Shown piece by piece: positions 33,390 to 43,227 of a stretch of DNA of 44,836 bases. Every line of letters starts with the position of its first letter. Positions within the stretch are counted from its first letter, which is position 1. The position numbers were made by a program, and so were the translations under genes. The DNA is from Deltaproteobacteria bacterium (GTDB taxonomy: Bacteria > Desulfobacterota > Desulfarculia > Adiutricales > Adiutricaceae). The notes beneath the pieces are model-generated. The model was not told where the DNA came from and ran no database searches. It saw only the letters and a list, made by a program, of their open reading frames with translations. The stretch is taken from NCBI GenBank assembly GCA_031278635.1, contig JAITKA010000001.1, positions 1 to 44,836 of the forward strand. Direction: 5' to 3'.

Positions 33390-35090
33390 ATGGGGGCCGG
33401 CGGTACTGTTATGGGTCAAAGGGAAACGGGGCCGAGGGTGGCCGTTTTGGGGGCGGGCTACTGGGGCCGCAACCTGGTGAGGGATTTCGCCGGCCTGGGC
33501 GCCCTGGGGGCCGTGTGCGATCCCGATCCCGCCGTGAGGGCGGCCATGTCGGGGGCCCATCCGGGCCTGACGGTGGTTAGCTCCCCCGGGGAGGTCTTCG
33601 GGGACCCGGGCATAGCGGCCGTGGCCATAGCCACGCCGGCCCCGACCCACGCGAGGCTGGCCCTGGCGGCCATGGCGGCCGGGAAGGACGTTTTCGTGGA
33701 AAAGCCCCTGGCCCTGTCGGTCGCCGACGGGGAGGCCATGGTGGCGGCGGCGAGGGAGCGGGGCCGGATCCTCATGGTCGATCATCTGCTGAACCGCCAC
33801 CCGGCCTACGCGGAGCTGAGGAAGATGGCCCAGGCGGGGGCGTTCGGGCGGGTACTGAGGGTTTGGTCGAGGCGCCACAATTTCGGGAGGCTCCGCAAGG
33901 ACGAGAACGTCTCGTGGTCCTTCGCCCCCCACGATGTGGCCATGATTTTGGGGATAGTCGGTGAGGCCCCGACCTCCGTCGTAGCCACGGGGGCCTCGTA
34001 CCTGACCGAGGGGGTCGAGGACATTGTCGAGGCCAGCCTGGGCTTCCCGGGCGGGGTCACGGCCCATCTCTCCGTCAGCTGGCTGAGCCCAGGCAAGGAG
34101 CGGCGCCTCGCGGTCATCGGGACCGAGAGGATGGCCGTGTTCGATGACGGCGAGCCCTGGGAGGGGAAGCTGATCATATATGACCACAAGGTCAACTGGG
34201 AAAACCAGACGCCCAGGGCCATAAAGGACGAGGCCGGGCTGAGGGTGCCCTTCTCCCCGCTGGAATCCCTCAGGGAGCAGTGCCGGATATTTTTGGGCTG
34301 CGTCCGGACCCGGGAGGCCCCGCCGGACAGCGACGGCCCCGAGGCCCTCGCGGTCATGGGGGTCCTTCTGGCCCTGGACGGGGCACTCAGGGCCTCAAGG
34401 GAGGCCCACGGGCCGGGGCCCGTGGCGGCCTCGTTAGGCCGGGGCGACCGATACGATCCCGGGGAGGCCGGGCCTGGCCGGGGGCTCCCGCCGGTCCCCA
34501 GGGAGGACGGCTCGGGCCATTACGCCCATCCCACGGCCATCGTCGACGGGGGGGCGCGGATAGGCTCGGGGGCCAGGATTTGGCAGTACTCGCGGGTTTT
34601 CGCCGACACCGAGATCGGGCCGGGCACGAGCGTGGGCCAGAACTCGGCCATAGGGCCGGGGGCCAGGGTCGGGGCGGGCTGCAAGATCCAGAACAACGTG
34701 AGCGTCTACAAGGGGGTGACCCTGGAGGACCTGGTCTTTTGCGGGCCGAGCATGGTCTTTACCAACGTCCTTAACCCCAGGGCCTTCATCCCCAGGATGG
34801 GCGAGCTTAAGCCAACGGTGGTTGGGTTTGGGGCCACGATCGGGGCCAACGCCACCGTGGTTTGTGGCCACAATTTGGGCCGTTTTTGCCTGGTAGGGGC
34901 CGGGGCGGTCGTCACCGGTGACGTTCCCGATCACGCCCTGATGGTCGGCGTCCCGGCGAGGCGGGTCGGCTGGGTCTGCCGGTGCGGGGTCAGGCTGCCC
35001 AAAAGCCTGACCTGCCCGGCTTGCGGCCAGGGCTACCGGGAAATCAGGGCCGGCCTGGCCCCGCGCGACGCGGGCGACCTGGTCGACTGA
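33390..35090 (+). CDS. Fusion: UDP-sugar 3-dehydrogenase (WbpB/WlbA) + N-acetyltransferase (WbpD/WlbB)
   Basis: Residues ~14-350 are a Gfo/Idh/MocA oxidoreductase: GAGYWGRN (21-28) NAD loop and VEKPLALS (103-110) with the conserved Lys. They would oxidise UDP-GlcNAcA at C3. Residues ~380-540 are a left-handed beta-helix acyltransferase (repeats such as YAHPTAIV, ARIGSGARIW, SVGQNSAIGPGARVG, IGANATVVCGHNLG, GVPARRVGWV) matching WbpD, followed by a C-terminal zinc ribbon CRCGVRL...CPACG. In Pseudomonas and Bordetella these are two genes. The start may be ATG 33390, directly after the HPt stop, or ATG 33411. Together with the next two genes it completes a UDP-GlcNAc(3NAc)A pathway. Confidence 0.85.
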   Translation: MGAGGTVMGQRETGPRVAVLGAGYWGRNLVRDFAGLGALGAVCDPDPAVRAAMSGAHPGLTVVSSPGEVFGDPGIAAVAIATPAPTHARLALAAMAAGKDVFVEKPLALSVADGEAMVAAARERGRILMVDHLLNRHPAYAELRKMAQAGAFGRVLRVWSRRHNFGRLRKDENVSWSFAPHDVAMILGIVGEAPTSVVATGASYLTEGVEDIVEASLGFPGGVTAHLSVSWLSPGKERRLAVIGTERMAVFDDGEPWEGKLIIYDHKVNWENQTPRAIKDEAGLRVPFSPLESLREQCRIFLGCVRTREAPPDSDGPEALAVMGVLLALDGALRASREAHGPGPVAASLGRGDRYDPGEAGPGRGLPPVPREDGSGHYAHPTAIVDGGARIGSGARIWQYSRVFADTEIGPGTSVGQNSAIGPGARVGAGCKIQNNVSVYKGVTLEDLVFCGPSMVFTNVLNPRAFIPRMGELKPTVVGFGATIGANATVVCGHNLGRFCLVGAGAVVTGDVPDHALMVGVPARRVGWVCRCGVRLPKSLTCPACGQGYREIRAGLAPRDAGDLVD

Positions 35091-35156
35091 CCGCCCCCCT
35101 TATCCCGGGGGCCGCGGAAAAAAAACGAAGCGCCATCGGGGCGATTGGTGGAAGCG

Positions 35157-36311
35157 ATGGATAGCCTACCGTTCATGGATCTGCGGGCCCAGTACCTTAA
35201 GCTGGAGCCCGCCATCACCAGGGCCTTGCTCGACGCGGTGGCCTCGGCCCGGTTCATCCTGGGCCCGGAGGTGGGGGAGCTCGAGGCGGCCCTGGCCGGG
35301 TACGTCGGGACCAGGGAATGCGTCTGCTGCGCCAACGGGACCGACGCCCTGACCCTGGGCCTCCTGGCCTGGGACGTGGGCCCCGGGGAGGCCGTTTTCT
35401 GCCCGGCCTTCACCTTTTTCTCGACGGCCGAGGCCGTGGCCCTTCGGGGGGCGACGCCCGTTTTCGTCGATATCGACCCGGTCACCTACAATATCGACCC
35501 CGTGAGCCTCGGGGAGAGGATAAGGGAGGTCAAGGCCGCGGGCAAGCTCAGGCCCAGGGCCATCATCCCGGTCGATCTTTTCGGGCTCCCGTACGATTAC
35601 GGGGCCGTGGCCGCCCTCGCCGAGGAACACGGCCTGGTCATACTCGAGGACGCCGCCCAGGGCTTCGGGGGCCTTTACGGGGGCAGGAGGGCCGGTTCCC
35701 TGGGCCACGCGGGCATCACCAGTTTCTTCCCGGCCAAGCCCCTTGGCTGTTACGGGGACGGCGGGGCCGTCTTCACCGACAACGACGAGCTGGCCGATTT
35801 GATCCGCAGCGCCAGGGCCCACGGGGCCGGTGGCCACCGCTACGAGCACGTCCGATTGGGCCTGAACTCAAGGCTGGACACCATCCAGGCGGCCATATTG
35901 CTGGTCAAGCTCAAGGCCTTCCCCGGGGAGCTCGAGACGCGGCAGATCGTGGCCGGGCGTTACGACCGGGCCCTTTCCGGGAGGGTGCCCTCGGTCCCCT
36001 CCGTCCCCGGGGGCAGGCTCTCCTCCTGGGCCCAGTACACCGTACGGGTCCCAGCCGCGAGCCGGGAGGCCATCGCCCGCTCCATGGCGGCCCAGGGCGT
36101 GCCCACGGCCATTTACTACCCCAAATGCCTCCACCTCCAGCCGGCCTTCGCCGGCCTGGGCGGCTGCCCGGGCGATCTGCCCGAGGCCGAGAGGGCCTCC
36201 GGGGAGGTCCTGAGCCTCCCCATGCATCCCTACCTGACCGAGGCCGACCAGGCCCGGGTCGTCTCGGCCCTCCTGGGGGCCTTGGACGGGGCCGGGGGGG
36301 ACAGGGGCTAA
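35157..36311 (+). CDS. wbpE: DegT/DnrJ/EryC1 sugar aminotransferase (WbpE-like)
   Basis: A PLP enzyme that would aminate the 3-keto-UDP-GlcNAcA. FMDLRAQY near the N-terminus, CANGTDAL (58-65), [19 protein letters not shown] (164-172, PLP-ring Asp165) and [15 protein letters not shown] with PLP Lys194 are all typical. ATG 35157 is preceded by GGTGGA; a TTG four codons earlier is less likely. The length of 384 aa is normal. It lies 66 bp after the WbpB-D fusion and before the UDP-GlcNAc 6-dehydrogenase gene. Confidence 0.9.
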   Translation: MDSLPFMDLRAQYLKLEPAITRALLDAVASARFILGPEVGELEAALAGYVGTRECVCCANGTDALTLGLLAWDVGPGEAVFCPAFTFFSTAEAVALRGATPVFVDIDPVTYNIDPVSLGERIREVKAAGKLRPRAIIPVDLFGLPYDYGAVAALAEEHGLVILEDAAQGFGGLYGGRRAGSLGHAGITSFFPAKPLGCYGDGGAVFTDNDELADLIRSARAHGAGGHRYEHVRLGLNSRLDTIQAAILLVKLKAFPGELETRQIVAGRYDRALSGRVPSVPSVPGGRLSSWAQYTVRVPAASREAIARSMAAQGVPTAIYYPKCLHLQPAFAGLGGCPGDLPEAERASGEVLSLPMHPYLTEADQARVVSALLGALDGAGGDRG

Positions 36312-36348
36312 ACCCCGGGCGCGAGCCCGGGAATCACGCGGGTTACCC

Positions 36349-37656
36349 ATGGCGAACCACGAAGAGGAATTCCTTACGAAAATCGAGGGGCGGAAGGCCG
36401 TCGTGGCCGTCGTCGGCCTGGGCTACGTGGGTTTGCCCCTGGCCCTCTCCTTCGCGGAGGTGGGCTTCCAGGTCCTGGGCCTGGACGTGGACGAGGCCAA
36501 GGTAAAAAAAATCGGCAGGCGCGAGAGCTACATCGGCCACATATCCGAGGGGCGCCTCAGGGAGACGGCCAACCTTTTCTCGGCCTCGACCGACTTCCAC
36601 CTGGCCAGCCAGGCCGACGCCATCATCGTCTGCGTCCCCACCCCGCTGACGAGGGAGCGGGAGCCGGATCTGACCTACGTGGAGGGGACCCTCGCGGCCC
36701 TTTTGGACCACCTGCGGCCGGGACAGCTTCTGTCCCTGGAGAGCACCACCTACCCAGGCACGACCGAGGAGGTCCTGAGGCCGCCCATTGAGTCCAGGGG
36801 CCTCACCGTCGGCAAGGATTTTTTCCTTGTCTACTCCCCCGAGCGCGAGGACCCGGCCAACCCGGATTTCCAGACCCAGACCATCCCCAAGGTCCTGGGC
36901 GGCTCGACGGAGTCCTCGGCCAGGGTCGGCATGGCCCTCTACGGCCAGGTGGTGGGGCGCATGGTCCAGGTGAGTTCCACCAGGGCCGCGGAGCTGACCA
37001 AGCTTCTGGAGAACATCTACCGGGCCGTGAACATAGGCCTCGTTAACGAGCTTAAGGTCGTGGCCACACGCATGGGCCTTGACATACACGAGATAATAAA
37101 CGCCGCGGCCACAAAGCCCTTCGGCTTCACGCCCTTTTACCCGGGGCCGGGCATAGGGGGCCACTGCATCCCCATCGATCCCTTCTACCTCACCTGGAAG
37201 GCCAGGGGCTACGGTGTCCACACGCGTTTCATAGAGCTGGCCGGGGAGATAAACGCCGGGATGCCCCGCTACGTGGTCGATAAGATCTCCTTCGCCTTAA
37301 ATGAGCGCCGATTGCCCCTCAAGGGCTCGAGGGTGCTCCTGTTGGGCGTGGCCTACAAGAAAAACGTGGACGACATGCGGGAGAGCCCGTCCCTGGAGGT
37401 CCTGAGGCTTTTGGTCGAGGCCGGGTCCCAGGTCGATTACAGCGACCCCCACGTGCCCCTCATGCCCCGGACCAGGAAGGGCGATTTCGGGCTCAGGAGC
37501 GTTACGCTCACCCCCGAGTCGCTGGGCTCGTACGACGCCGTGGTGCTCCTGACCGATCACCGGGCCTTCGATAAACCTTTCATCCATGCGCACGCCAAAT
37601 TGGTCATCGATACCAGGGGGGCTTTCCCGGACTCGCCCACGGTGGTCAAGGCCTAA
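36349..37656 (+). CDS. wbpA: UDP-N-acetylglucosamine 6-dehydrogenase (WbpA-like)
   Basis: It oxidises UDP-GlcNAc to UDP-GlcNAcA, the first step of the pathway. [15 protein letters not shown] (21-35) is the NAD loop; VPTPLT, SPERE and [11 protein letters not shown] with catalytic Cys273 are hallmarks of the UDP-Glc/GlcNAc/ManNAc dehydrogenase family. The 435-aa length fits WbpA. It lies 37 bp after the aminotransferase. Substrate choice (UDP-GlcNAc) is inferred from the neighbouring genes. No WbpI epimerase is nearby, so the product is expected to keep the gluco configuration. Confidence 0.9.
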   Translation: MANHEEEFLTKIEGRKAVVAVVGLGYVGLPLALSFAEVGFQVLGLDVDEAKVKKIGRRESYIGHISEGRLRETANLFSASTDFHLASQADAIIVCVPTPLTREREPDLTYVEGTLAALLDHLRPGQLLSLESTTYPGTTEEVLRPPIESRGLTVGKDFFLVYSPEREDPANPDFQTQTIPKVLGGSTESSARVGMALYGQVVGRMVQVSSTRAAELTKLLENIYRAVNIGLVNELKVVATRMGLDIHEIINAAATKPFGFTPFYPGPGIGGHCIPIDPFYLTWKARGYGVHTRFIELAGEINAGMPRYVVDKISFALNERRLPLKGSRVLLLGVAYKKNVDDMRESPSLEVLRLLVEAGSQVDYSDPHVPLMPRTRKGDFGLRSVTLTPESLGSYDAVVLLTDHRAFDKPFIHAHAKLVIDTRGAFPDSPTVVKA

Positions 37657-37771
37657 AAAAAAATTTACCCCCCCGAACCGAACCGCCACCGGGAAGGCCA
37701 TGTGGCCCCAAAAGGGCCCATGGCCCCCCGGCCGGCTTCCCAAACGACCCCAAAATCTCGTGGAGCGTCCC

Positions 37772-39802
37772 ATGACCCCGATAGGATCCAAAGTATTCAA
37801 CCGCAAGGACCGCGCCTGCGTGGACACCCTAAGGCTTTTGGCCGTGGACATGGTCGAGAAGGCCAAGAGCGGCCACCCCGGTTTCCCGCTGGGGGCGGCG
37901 CCCATGGCCTACGTCCTGTGGGCCAGGTTCCTGAGGCACGATCCCTCGCGCCCGGACTGGCCGGACAGGGACCGTTTCGTCCTCTCGGCGGGCCACGGCT
38001 CGGCCCTCCTGTACGCCTTCCTGCACCTCGCGGGCTACGGCCTGACCATGGACGATCTGAAGAATTTCAGGCAGTGGGGCAGCCCCACGCCCGGGCACCC
38101 GGAGCGTGGCCTGACCCCCGGGGTCGAGGCCACGACCGGCCCCTTGGGCCACGGCATGGCCATGGGCGTGGGCCTCGCCCTGGCCGAGCGGCACATGGCC
38201 GCCCGCTTCAACCGGCCGGGCTTCGCCATATTCGACCACCATACCTACGCCCTCGTCTCCGACGGGGACCTCATGGAGGGCGTGGCCTCGGAGGCGGCCT
38301 CGCTGGCCGGGAACCAGGGCCTCGGGAAGCTCATTTACCTCTACGACAGTAACGACATGACCATCGAGGGCCATGCCAGCCTGACCTTCTCCGAGGACGT
38401 CCGGGTCCGCTTCACGGCCTACAACTGGCACGTGTCCCTGGTTTCCGACGGGGAGGACCTCCAGTCGGTCAAGGTGGCCCTGGACGCGGCCAAGCAGGAG
38501 ACGGACCGGCCCACCCTGATCATCTGCCGGACCAAGCTGGGGGCCGGGAGCCCCAAGGAGGACACCCCGGGGGCCCACGGCGAGCCCCTCGGGGCCGAGG
38601 GCCTTTCGGCCACCCGGGCCCATTACGGCTACGGCGACAAGGGGCCGTTCTTCGTGGACGAGAGGGTGGCCAAACATTTCCGGGAGCAGGCCCAGGCCCG
38701 GGCCGCGGCCAGGGCCAGGTGGGAGGAGACCCTCGCCGCCTACGGGCGCGAGCACCCGGTCCTGGCGGCCGAGCTTAAGAGGCGCCTCGGCGCCCTCCTG
38801 CCGGACGGCCTGGATCAGGCCCTGGCCGCCTCGGCCAGGGCCGCCTTCCCCAAGGGCGCATCCGTAGCCACGAGGGTCGCCTCGGGCAAGGCCATAAACA
38901 TCCTGGCCAAAAGCCTGCCCGAGCTCATCGGCGGGAGCGCCGATCTGGCCCCCTCCAACAAAACCCTCATCGAGGGCGAGGATTTCGTGGGCGCCCTGCG
39001 ACCGGACGCCCGGAACTTCCATTTCGGGGTGAGGGAGCAGGGCATGGGGGCCATCCTCAACGGCCTGGCCCTCCACGGCGGCCTCATCCCCTACGGCGGC
39101 ACGTTCCTGGTCTTCTCGGATTTCCTGCGCCCCGCCGTCAGGCTCTCGGCCCTGATGGCGCAAAAGGTCGTTTACGTCCTGACCCACGACAGCGTGGGCG
39201 TGGGCGAGGACGGCCCCACCCACCAGCCGGTCGAGCACCTGGCCGCCCTCAGGGCCATACCCGATCTCGTGGTCATGAGGCCGGCCGACGCCCACGAGAC
39301 CGTGGCCGCCTGGGGCCTGGCCGTCGCGGGCCCCGGGCCCACGGCCCTGATCCTCTCAAGGCAGAACCTCCCCACCCTCCACCCCGACGAGTACCCCATG
39401 GTCACGGAGGGCGTGGCCAAAGGGGCCTACGTCCTCTCGCCCTCCGAGGGGCCCGAGCCCGGGGCCATAATCGTGGCCACCGGATCGGAGGTCCACCTGG
39501 CCCTGGCCGCCCAGGGGCTCCTCAGGGGCAAAAGGGACGTCCGGGTGGTCTCCATGCCCTCCTGGGAGCTCTTCGAGAGGCAGCCGGCCGGGTACAAGGA
39601 AACGGTCTTCCCGGCCGCCGTCACCCGCCGCCTCGCCCTCGAGGCCGGCCGCGCCATGGGCTGGGAGCGCTACGCGGGCCCAGGGGGCAAGATCCTCTCC
39701 ATCGAGACCTTCGGGCGCTCGGCCCCGGCCGGGGTGATTTTCGGGAACCTCGGCTTCACGGCCGAGAACGTGGCCCGCCTGGCCGACTCCCTTTTCGGCT
39801 GA
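37772..39802 (+). CDS. tkt: Transketolase
   Basis: A TPP-dependent enzyme of the pentose phosphate pathway, 676 aa. [13 protein letters not shown] (32-44), [35 protein letters not shown] (TPP/Mg site) and the C-terminal [17 protein letters not shown] and [24 protein letters not shown] are all canonical. ATG 37772 was chosen because GTGGAG lies 7 nt upstream and the conserved region starts shortly after; an in-frame upstream stretch to 37586 overlaps wbpA and is rejected. The gene is 115 bp after wbpA. Confidence 0.96.
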   Translation: MTPIGSKVFNRKDRACVDTLRLLAVDMVEKAKSGHPGFPLGAAPMAYVLWARFLRHDPSRPDWPDRDRFVLSAGHGSALLYAFLHLAGYGLTMDDLKNFRQWGSPTPGHPERGLTPGVEATTGPLGHGMAMGVGLALAERHMAARFNRPGFAIFDHHTYALVSDGDLMEGVASEAASLAGNQGLGKLIYLYDSNDMTIEGHASLTFSEDVRVRFTAYNWHVSLVSDGEDLQSVKVALDAAKQETDRPTLIICRTKLGAGSPKEDTPGAHGEPLGAEGLSATRAHYGYGDKGPFFVDERVAKHFREQAQARAAARARWEETLAAYGREHPVLAAELKRRLGALLPDGLDQALAASARAAFPKGASVATRVASGKAINILAKSLPELIGGSADLAPSNKTLIEGEDFVGALRPDARNFHFGVREQGMGAILNGLALHGGLIPYGGTFLVFSDFLRPAVRLSALMAQKVVYVLTHDSVGVGEDGPTHQPVEHLAALRAIPDLVVMRPADAHETVAAWGLAVAGPGPTALILSRQNLPTLHPDEYPMVTEGVAKGAYVLSPSEGPEPGAIIVATGSEVHLALAAQGLLRGKRDVRVVSMPSWELFERQPAGYKETVFPAAVTRRLALEAGRAMGWERYAGPGGKILSIETFGRSAPAGVIFGNLGFTAENVARLADSLFG

Positions 39803-39815
39803 CCCGCGAGGCCCG

Positions 39816-40478
39816 GTGAGCGAAAAAGCCAAAGACCGGCATCCCCCCCGCCGGAAGCCGCCCGTGCCCATAGGCGAGGTCATCGCCTACTTCGACCGGG
39901 CCTACCCCGACCCCAAATGCGGCCTCGGCTTCTCCAACCCCTTCGAGCTCCTTGTGGCCACGGTCCTCTCGGCCCAGTGCACCGACAAGAGGGTCAACCT
40001 GGTCACCCCCGGGCTCTTCGGGAAATTCCCCGACCCCGCGGCCATGGCCGCGGCCGACCCCGCCCGGATCGAGGAGTCGGTCAAGACCTGCGGCCTTTAC
40101 CGGGCCAAGGCGGCCAACATCTCGCGGCTCTCGAGAATACTGGTCGAGCGCTTCGGCGGGGAGGTCCCGGCCAACCTGGACGATCTCGTGACCCTCCCCG
40201 GGGTGGGCCGCAAGACGGCCAACGTGGTCCTGGGCGACGCCTTCGGCATCCCGGGCCTGACCGTCGATACCCACCTGGGCCGGGTCAGCCGCCGCCTGGG
40301 CCTGAGCGACCAAAGCGCCGCCGACCGGGTCGAGCGGGACCTCATGGGCCTCGTCCCGAAAAAACTCTGGACCCGCTTTTCCCACCAGGCCATAAGCCAC
40401 GGCCGGGCCATCTGCCTCGCGAGGAAGCCCGCCTGCCCCGACTGCGGGCTCCTCCCTTGCCCGGCCCGGGAAGGCTAG
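39816..40478 (+). CDS. nth: Endonuclease III
   Basis: A base-excision repair glycosylase/AP lyase. LVATVLSAQCTDKRVN, helix-hairpin-helix LPGVGRKTANVVLG (127-140) with catalytic Lys133, and VDTHLGRVSRRLGL with Asp151 are diagnostic. The [4Fe-4S] cysteines are C200-x6-C207-x2-C210-x4-C215; in E. coli Nth the last gap is five residues, so it is one shorter here. Start is GTG at 39816 with GAGG upstream, 13 bp after tkt. The product is 220 aa, with a short basic N-terminal extension. Confidence 0.93.
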   Translation: MSEKAKDRHPPRRKPPVPIGEVIAYFDRAYPDPKCGLGFSNPFELLVATVLSAQCTDKRVNLVTPGLFGKFPDPAAMAAADPARIEESVKTCGLYRAKAANISRLSRILVERFGGEVPANLDDLVTLPGVGRKTANVVLGDAFGIPGLTVDTHLGRVSRRLGLSDQSAADRVERDLMGLVPKKLWTRFSHQAISHGRAICLARKPACPDCGLLPCPAREG

Positions 40479-40519
40479 CCCCCTTCCGGCCAAAAACCCT
40501 TTCCGTGAGGAACGATCCC

Positions 40520-41332
40520 ATGGGCGAGACGAAAAAACCCCCGGGCAAATGCCTTCTGGCCCTTTTCCCGCTCCTGCTCCTCGCCCTGGCCCAAACGGGC
40601 CAGGCCCAGACGGCCCCGATAGTCACAAACTCGGCCGACATGACCTTCGCCGCCGTGCCGGCCGGGCGGTTCACCATGGGCGCCGGGCCCGGCTTCAAGG
40701 GGGACGGGGAGTACGAGAGGCCGGCCCACGATGTCACCATCCCCAGGGCCTTCAGGCTGGGCCGGGCCGAGGTGACCGTGGATCAGTGGAACAGGGTCAT
40801 GGCCAACGCCGGGACGGGCGGGGACAGGTTCCGGAAAGGCAAGGGCGATCTCCCCATCGACAACGTCTCCTGGCAGGACGCCATGGACTTCGCGGCCCGG
40901 CTCAACGAGAGGGAGGGGGTAAAAAAATACCGCCTCCCCACGGAGGCGGAATGGGAATACGCGGCCAGGGCCGGGACGGCCACGGCCTATTATTTCGGGG
41001 ACGATCCCGCGGCCATGGGCGATTACGCCTGGTGCGGCGGGGGTTTCGCCAGGGGCTCGCCGAGCCCTGGCCAGGCCAAGAAACCCAACGCCCTGGGGCT
41101 TTACGACATGCTCGGCAACCTCTCCGAGTGGGTCTCGGACTGGTTCGCCCCCGATTACTACGCCCAAAGGGTCGGCCATGACCCCAAGGGGCCCCCGGGC
41201 GGCGAGGAAAAGGTCCACCGCGGCGGGGCCTTCGCCAGCGACCCCAAGTCCTGCCAGAGCGCCTGGCGTGAGAGCGATCTGCCCTCGGTCAGGAGCCTCC
41301 TCATCGGCTTCAGGCTGGCCTATGACGAGTAG
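40520..41332 (+). CDS. Secreted SUMF1/FGE-fold protein
   Basis: The 270-aa protein begins with a signal peptide (about 10-31, LLALFPLLLLALAQTGQAQ) and has one formylglycine-generating-enzyme-like domain: FTMGAGPG, HDVTIPRAFRLGRAEVTVDQW, NVSWQDAMDFAARL, YRLPTEAEWEYAARAG, LGLYDMLGNLSEWVSDW and a terminal RGGAFASDP...IGFRLAYDE. True FGEs carry a C-terminal active-site Cys pair; only one Cys (PKSCQSAWR) is present, so sulfatase activation is unlikely. Many such proteins bind ligands or act as accessory proteins in the periplasm. GAGGA precedes the ATG. It is 41 bp after nth. Confidence 0.88.
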   Translation: MGETKKPPGKCLLALFPLLLLALAQTGQAQTAPIVTNSADMTFAAVPAGRFTMGAGPGFKGDGEYERPAHDVTIPRAFRLGRAEVTVDQWNRVMANAGTGGDRFRKGKGDLPIDNVSWQDAMDFAARLNEREGVKKYRLPTEAEWEYAARAGTATAYYFGDDPAAMGDYAWCGGGFARGSPSPGQAKKPNALGLYDMLGNLSEWVSDWFAPDYYAQRVGHDPKGPPGGEEKVHRGGAFASDPKSCQSAWRESDLPSVRSLLIGFRLAYDE

Positions 41333-41354
41333 GGACCGGCCCCCTGGCCGATCC

Positions 41355-41771
41355 CTACTCGCCGATTATCTTGATCAGCACCCGCTTGTTCCTTTTGCCG
41401 TCGAATTCCCCGTAAAATATCCTCTCCCAGGGCCCGAAATCCAGCCGGCCCCCGGTCACGGCCACCACCGCCTCCCGGCCCATCACGGTCCGCTTCAGGT
41501 GGGCGTCCCCGTTGTCCTCGAAGGTGTTGTGGTCGTAGCGCTCGTAAGGCTTCTCCGGGGCCAGGCCCTCCAGCCAGCGCTCCATGTCGCGGTGGAGGCC
41601 CGGCTCGTCGTCGTTGACGAAAACGCTGGCCGTGATGTGCATGGCGTTCACGAGGCACAGGCCCTCCGTGACCCCGCTCTCGGCCAGGGCCTTCTCGACC
41701 TCGCCCGTGATGTTAACGAAGGCCCGCCTCGCGGGGACCCTGAAGGTCAGCTCTTTCCTGTAGCTTTTCAT
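41355..41771 (-). CDS. YjbQ/UPF0047 family protein
   Basis: A 138-aa protein with the family pattern: [23 protein letters not shown], the [16 protein letters not shown] block of His/Asn/Asp residues, and the C-terminal [22 protein letters not shown]. Some members have weak thiamin-phosphate-synthase-like activity; the physiological role is unsettled. ATG 41771 was chosen because [10 protein letters not shown] is the typical start and an AGGGAT element lies upstream. It is convergent with the SUMF1-like gene, 22 bp away. Confidence 0.9.
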   Translation of the reverse strand: MKSYRKELTFRVPARRAFVNITGEVEKALAESGVTEGLCLVNAMHITASVFVNDDEPGLHRDMERWLEGLAPEKPYERYDHNTFEDNGDAHLKRTVMGREAVVAVTGGRLDFGPWERIFYGEFDGKRNKRVLIKIIGE

Positions 41772-41806
41772 GCCCATCCCTCGCGACGCGGGGCTCGCGA
41801 GCCCCG

Positions 41807-41898
41807 CGCCCATCCCCGGCTTCGCCCCGGGGTCGGTTAAACCCGGGCGAGAGGGGGCCCCCCCGCCCATCCCCGGCTTCGCCCCGGGGTCAGTTAAA
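41807..41898. repeat. Pair of ~34-bp direct repeats with hairpin core
   Basis: GCCCATCCCCGGCTTCGCCC plus GGGGTCGGTTAAAC (41808-41842) recurs at about 41864-41898 with one base changed (CAGTTAAAC). Each contains a CCCCGG...CCGGGG stem. The second copy overlaps the stop of the ManA-like gene; the two flank a C-rich segment before the yjbQ start. Confidence 0.8.
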
Positions 41899-42801
41899 CT
41901 CGAACCATAGGTAACTTATGATGGTGCTTGACTTGATCGAGTACCGGACTATGCCGGCCGGGATGAGGGTCGCCTGGCCCGGGTGGAGCCTCACCGTCTC
42001 CTTGACCCCGGAGGTCTCGACGTTGCCCCGGCCCCTGACCGGGCAGACGAGGGACATCCTCTCGCCCGAGGCGGTGAAAAAGTCGGTGTTGACCAGGGTC
42101 ACCGTGTACCTGGGGCCCTGGTAGAGGATGCGGTCCCGGCCGCTGCAGACCGTGTATAGGTAGGGCAGATCCGTGTGGACCACGGGCACCGGCCGCGGCG
42201 GCGGGGAGAAGTCCCAGGGATCGGGGGCCCGGTCCCAGTCGTAGACGGTATCGACGAAGGAGTTCGAGGGCAGGGCCTTCAGGACCGTGGCCGAGGGGCC
42301 CTGGCAATGGGCGAGCCCCTGGGGCATGAGGAAGCGATCCCCGGACTCCAGGGGGATCTTCTTGAGCCTCTTGGGCCAGGGGCCCTCCCCGGGGGAGGTG
42401 ACGGCGCCCAGCCACGAGTCCGGGCCCGCCTCCATGACGTACCAAAACTCGTCCGCCCCAAGGGCCCTGACCGGGCCCGGCTCCTCGCCCGTGCGCTCCA
42501 GGCGAAAGCTCGCCCCCAGGGCCTGCTTTTTCTTGCCCTCCGCCGGGTCCACGGGGCCGGTCAGGGCCGGTCCCCACCGGGCCTTGACCTGGGCCAGGGT
42601 CTGGCCGGCCTGGGGGCCCGAGGCGATCTTGCTCACCAGGCCGAAATCCTCCGTGGCCAGCCAGATCACGCCCCAGTGAAGCCCCTCGGCCTTGGAGGGC
42701 ACGTTGTAGGCCGAATGGCAGGCGCTGCCCCAGGGCTTGTCGGTCACGATGGGGGCCAAGGGTAACGGGGCGACATCGGTGATAATGGCTCCCTTTTTCA
42801 T
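41890..42801 (-). CDS. Mannose-6-phosphate isomerase-like protein (class I, divergent)
   Basis: A cupin-fold ManA relative, 303 aa. DKPWGS (21-26), [26 protein letters not shown] (118-132), [13 protein letters not shown] (154-166) and a second cupin domain ending in [10 protein letters not shown] follow the short bacterial ManA layout. The usual QVHP segment that supplies two zinc ligands is replaced by FRLERTG (99-105), while the Glu of the EFWY motif and a His in GLAHC are kept. Activity as a phosphomannose isomerase is therefore uncertain. GGGAG lies about 9 nt before the ATG. Confidence 0.75.
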   Translation of the reverse strand: MKKGAIITDVAPLPLAPIVTDKPWGSACHSAYNVPSKAEGLHWGVIWLATEDFGLVSKIASGPQAGQTLAQVKARWGPALTGPVDPAEGKKKQALGASFRLERTGEEPGPVRALGADEFWYVMEAGPDSWLGAVTSPGEGPWPKRLKKIPLESGDRFLMPQGLAHCQGPSATVLKALPSNSFVDTVYDWDRAPDPWDFSPPPRPVPVVHTDLPYLYTVCSGRDRILYQGPRYTVTLVNTDFFTASGERMSLVCPVRGRGNVETSGVKETVRLHPGQATLIPAGIVRYSIKSSTIISYLWFEFN

Positions 42802-43227
42802 ATAACGAACTCCCGAGACGCGTATTCACCCGCCCGGCTTTCCCCTCCCGGGGCGCCCACGCGCCCCCGGCCGGGAAAGCCGGGCTTTTGGCATTATACC
42901 CTGGCCCCGGCCGTCCTTACAGGCCCCAAATCGCCCCTCCCGTGAGGGCGTTTTACCGCCCTCTGGGGCTTAAGCCCACCCTAAGCCCATGGCCATGGGC
43001 GCGGCATTGGGAGCCCTTGCCGATAAACGAGCCTAAGTTCGTGGCGCCTAAACGATAGCGGACCCCAAATTTGAAAAACAGGGCACATTTTCCTAGCGAT
43101 CTAGAGTAGAAGTATAGTGCCATTATTTGGAAAATATAGTATAATCGATATCGCCTAAAGTTTTGAGCCCCCCAATTCGCCCGTCATCGCGCCCGGATCG
43201 TCGCCCTTACAAGGAGAGTCTCGCGAG
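42802..43227. other. Spacer before the DUF457 gene
   Basis: No gene seen. The GC-rich first half has G/C-run inverted segments (about 42835-42885). The AT-richer second half contains TATAAT (43140-43145) with only a poor -35, a plausible promoter for the downstream gene. Confidence 0.45.

Noticed and set aside
37829-39295. 488-aa open frame on the minus strand
   Set aside because: It is the antisense shadow of transketolase, caused by high GC content; the plus-strand product is a full-length, well-conserved enzyme.
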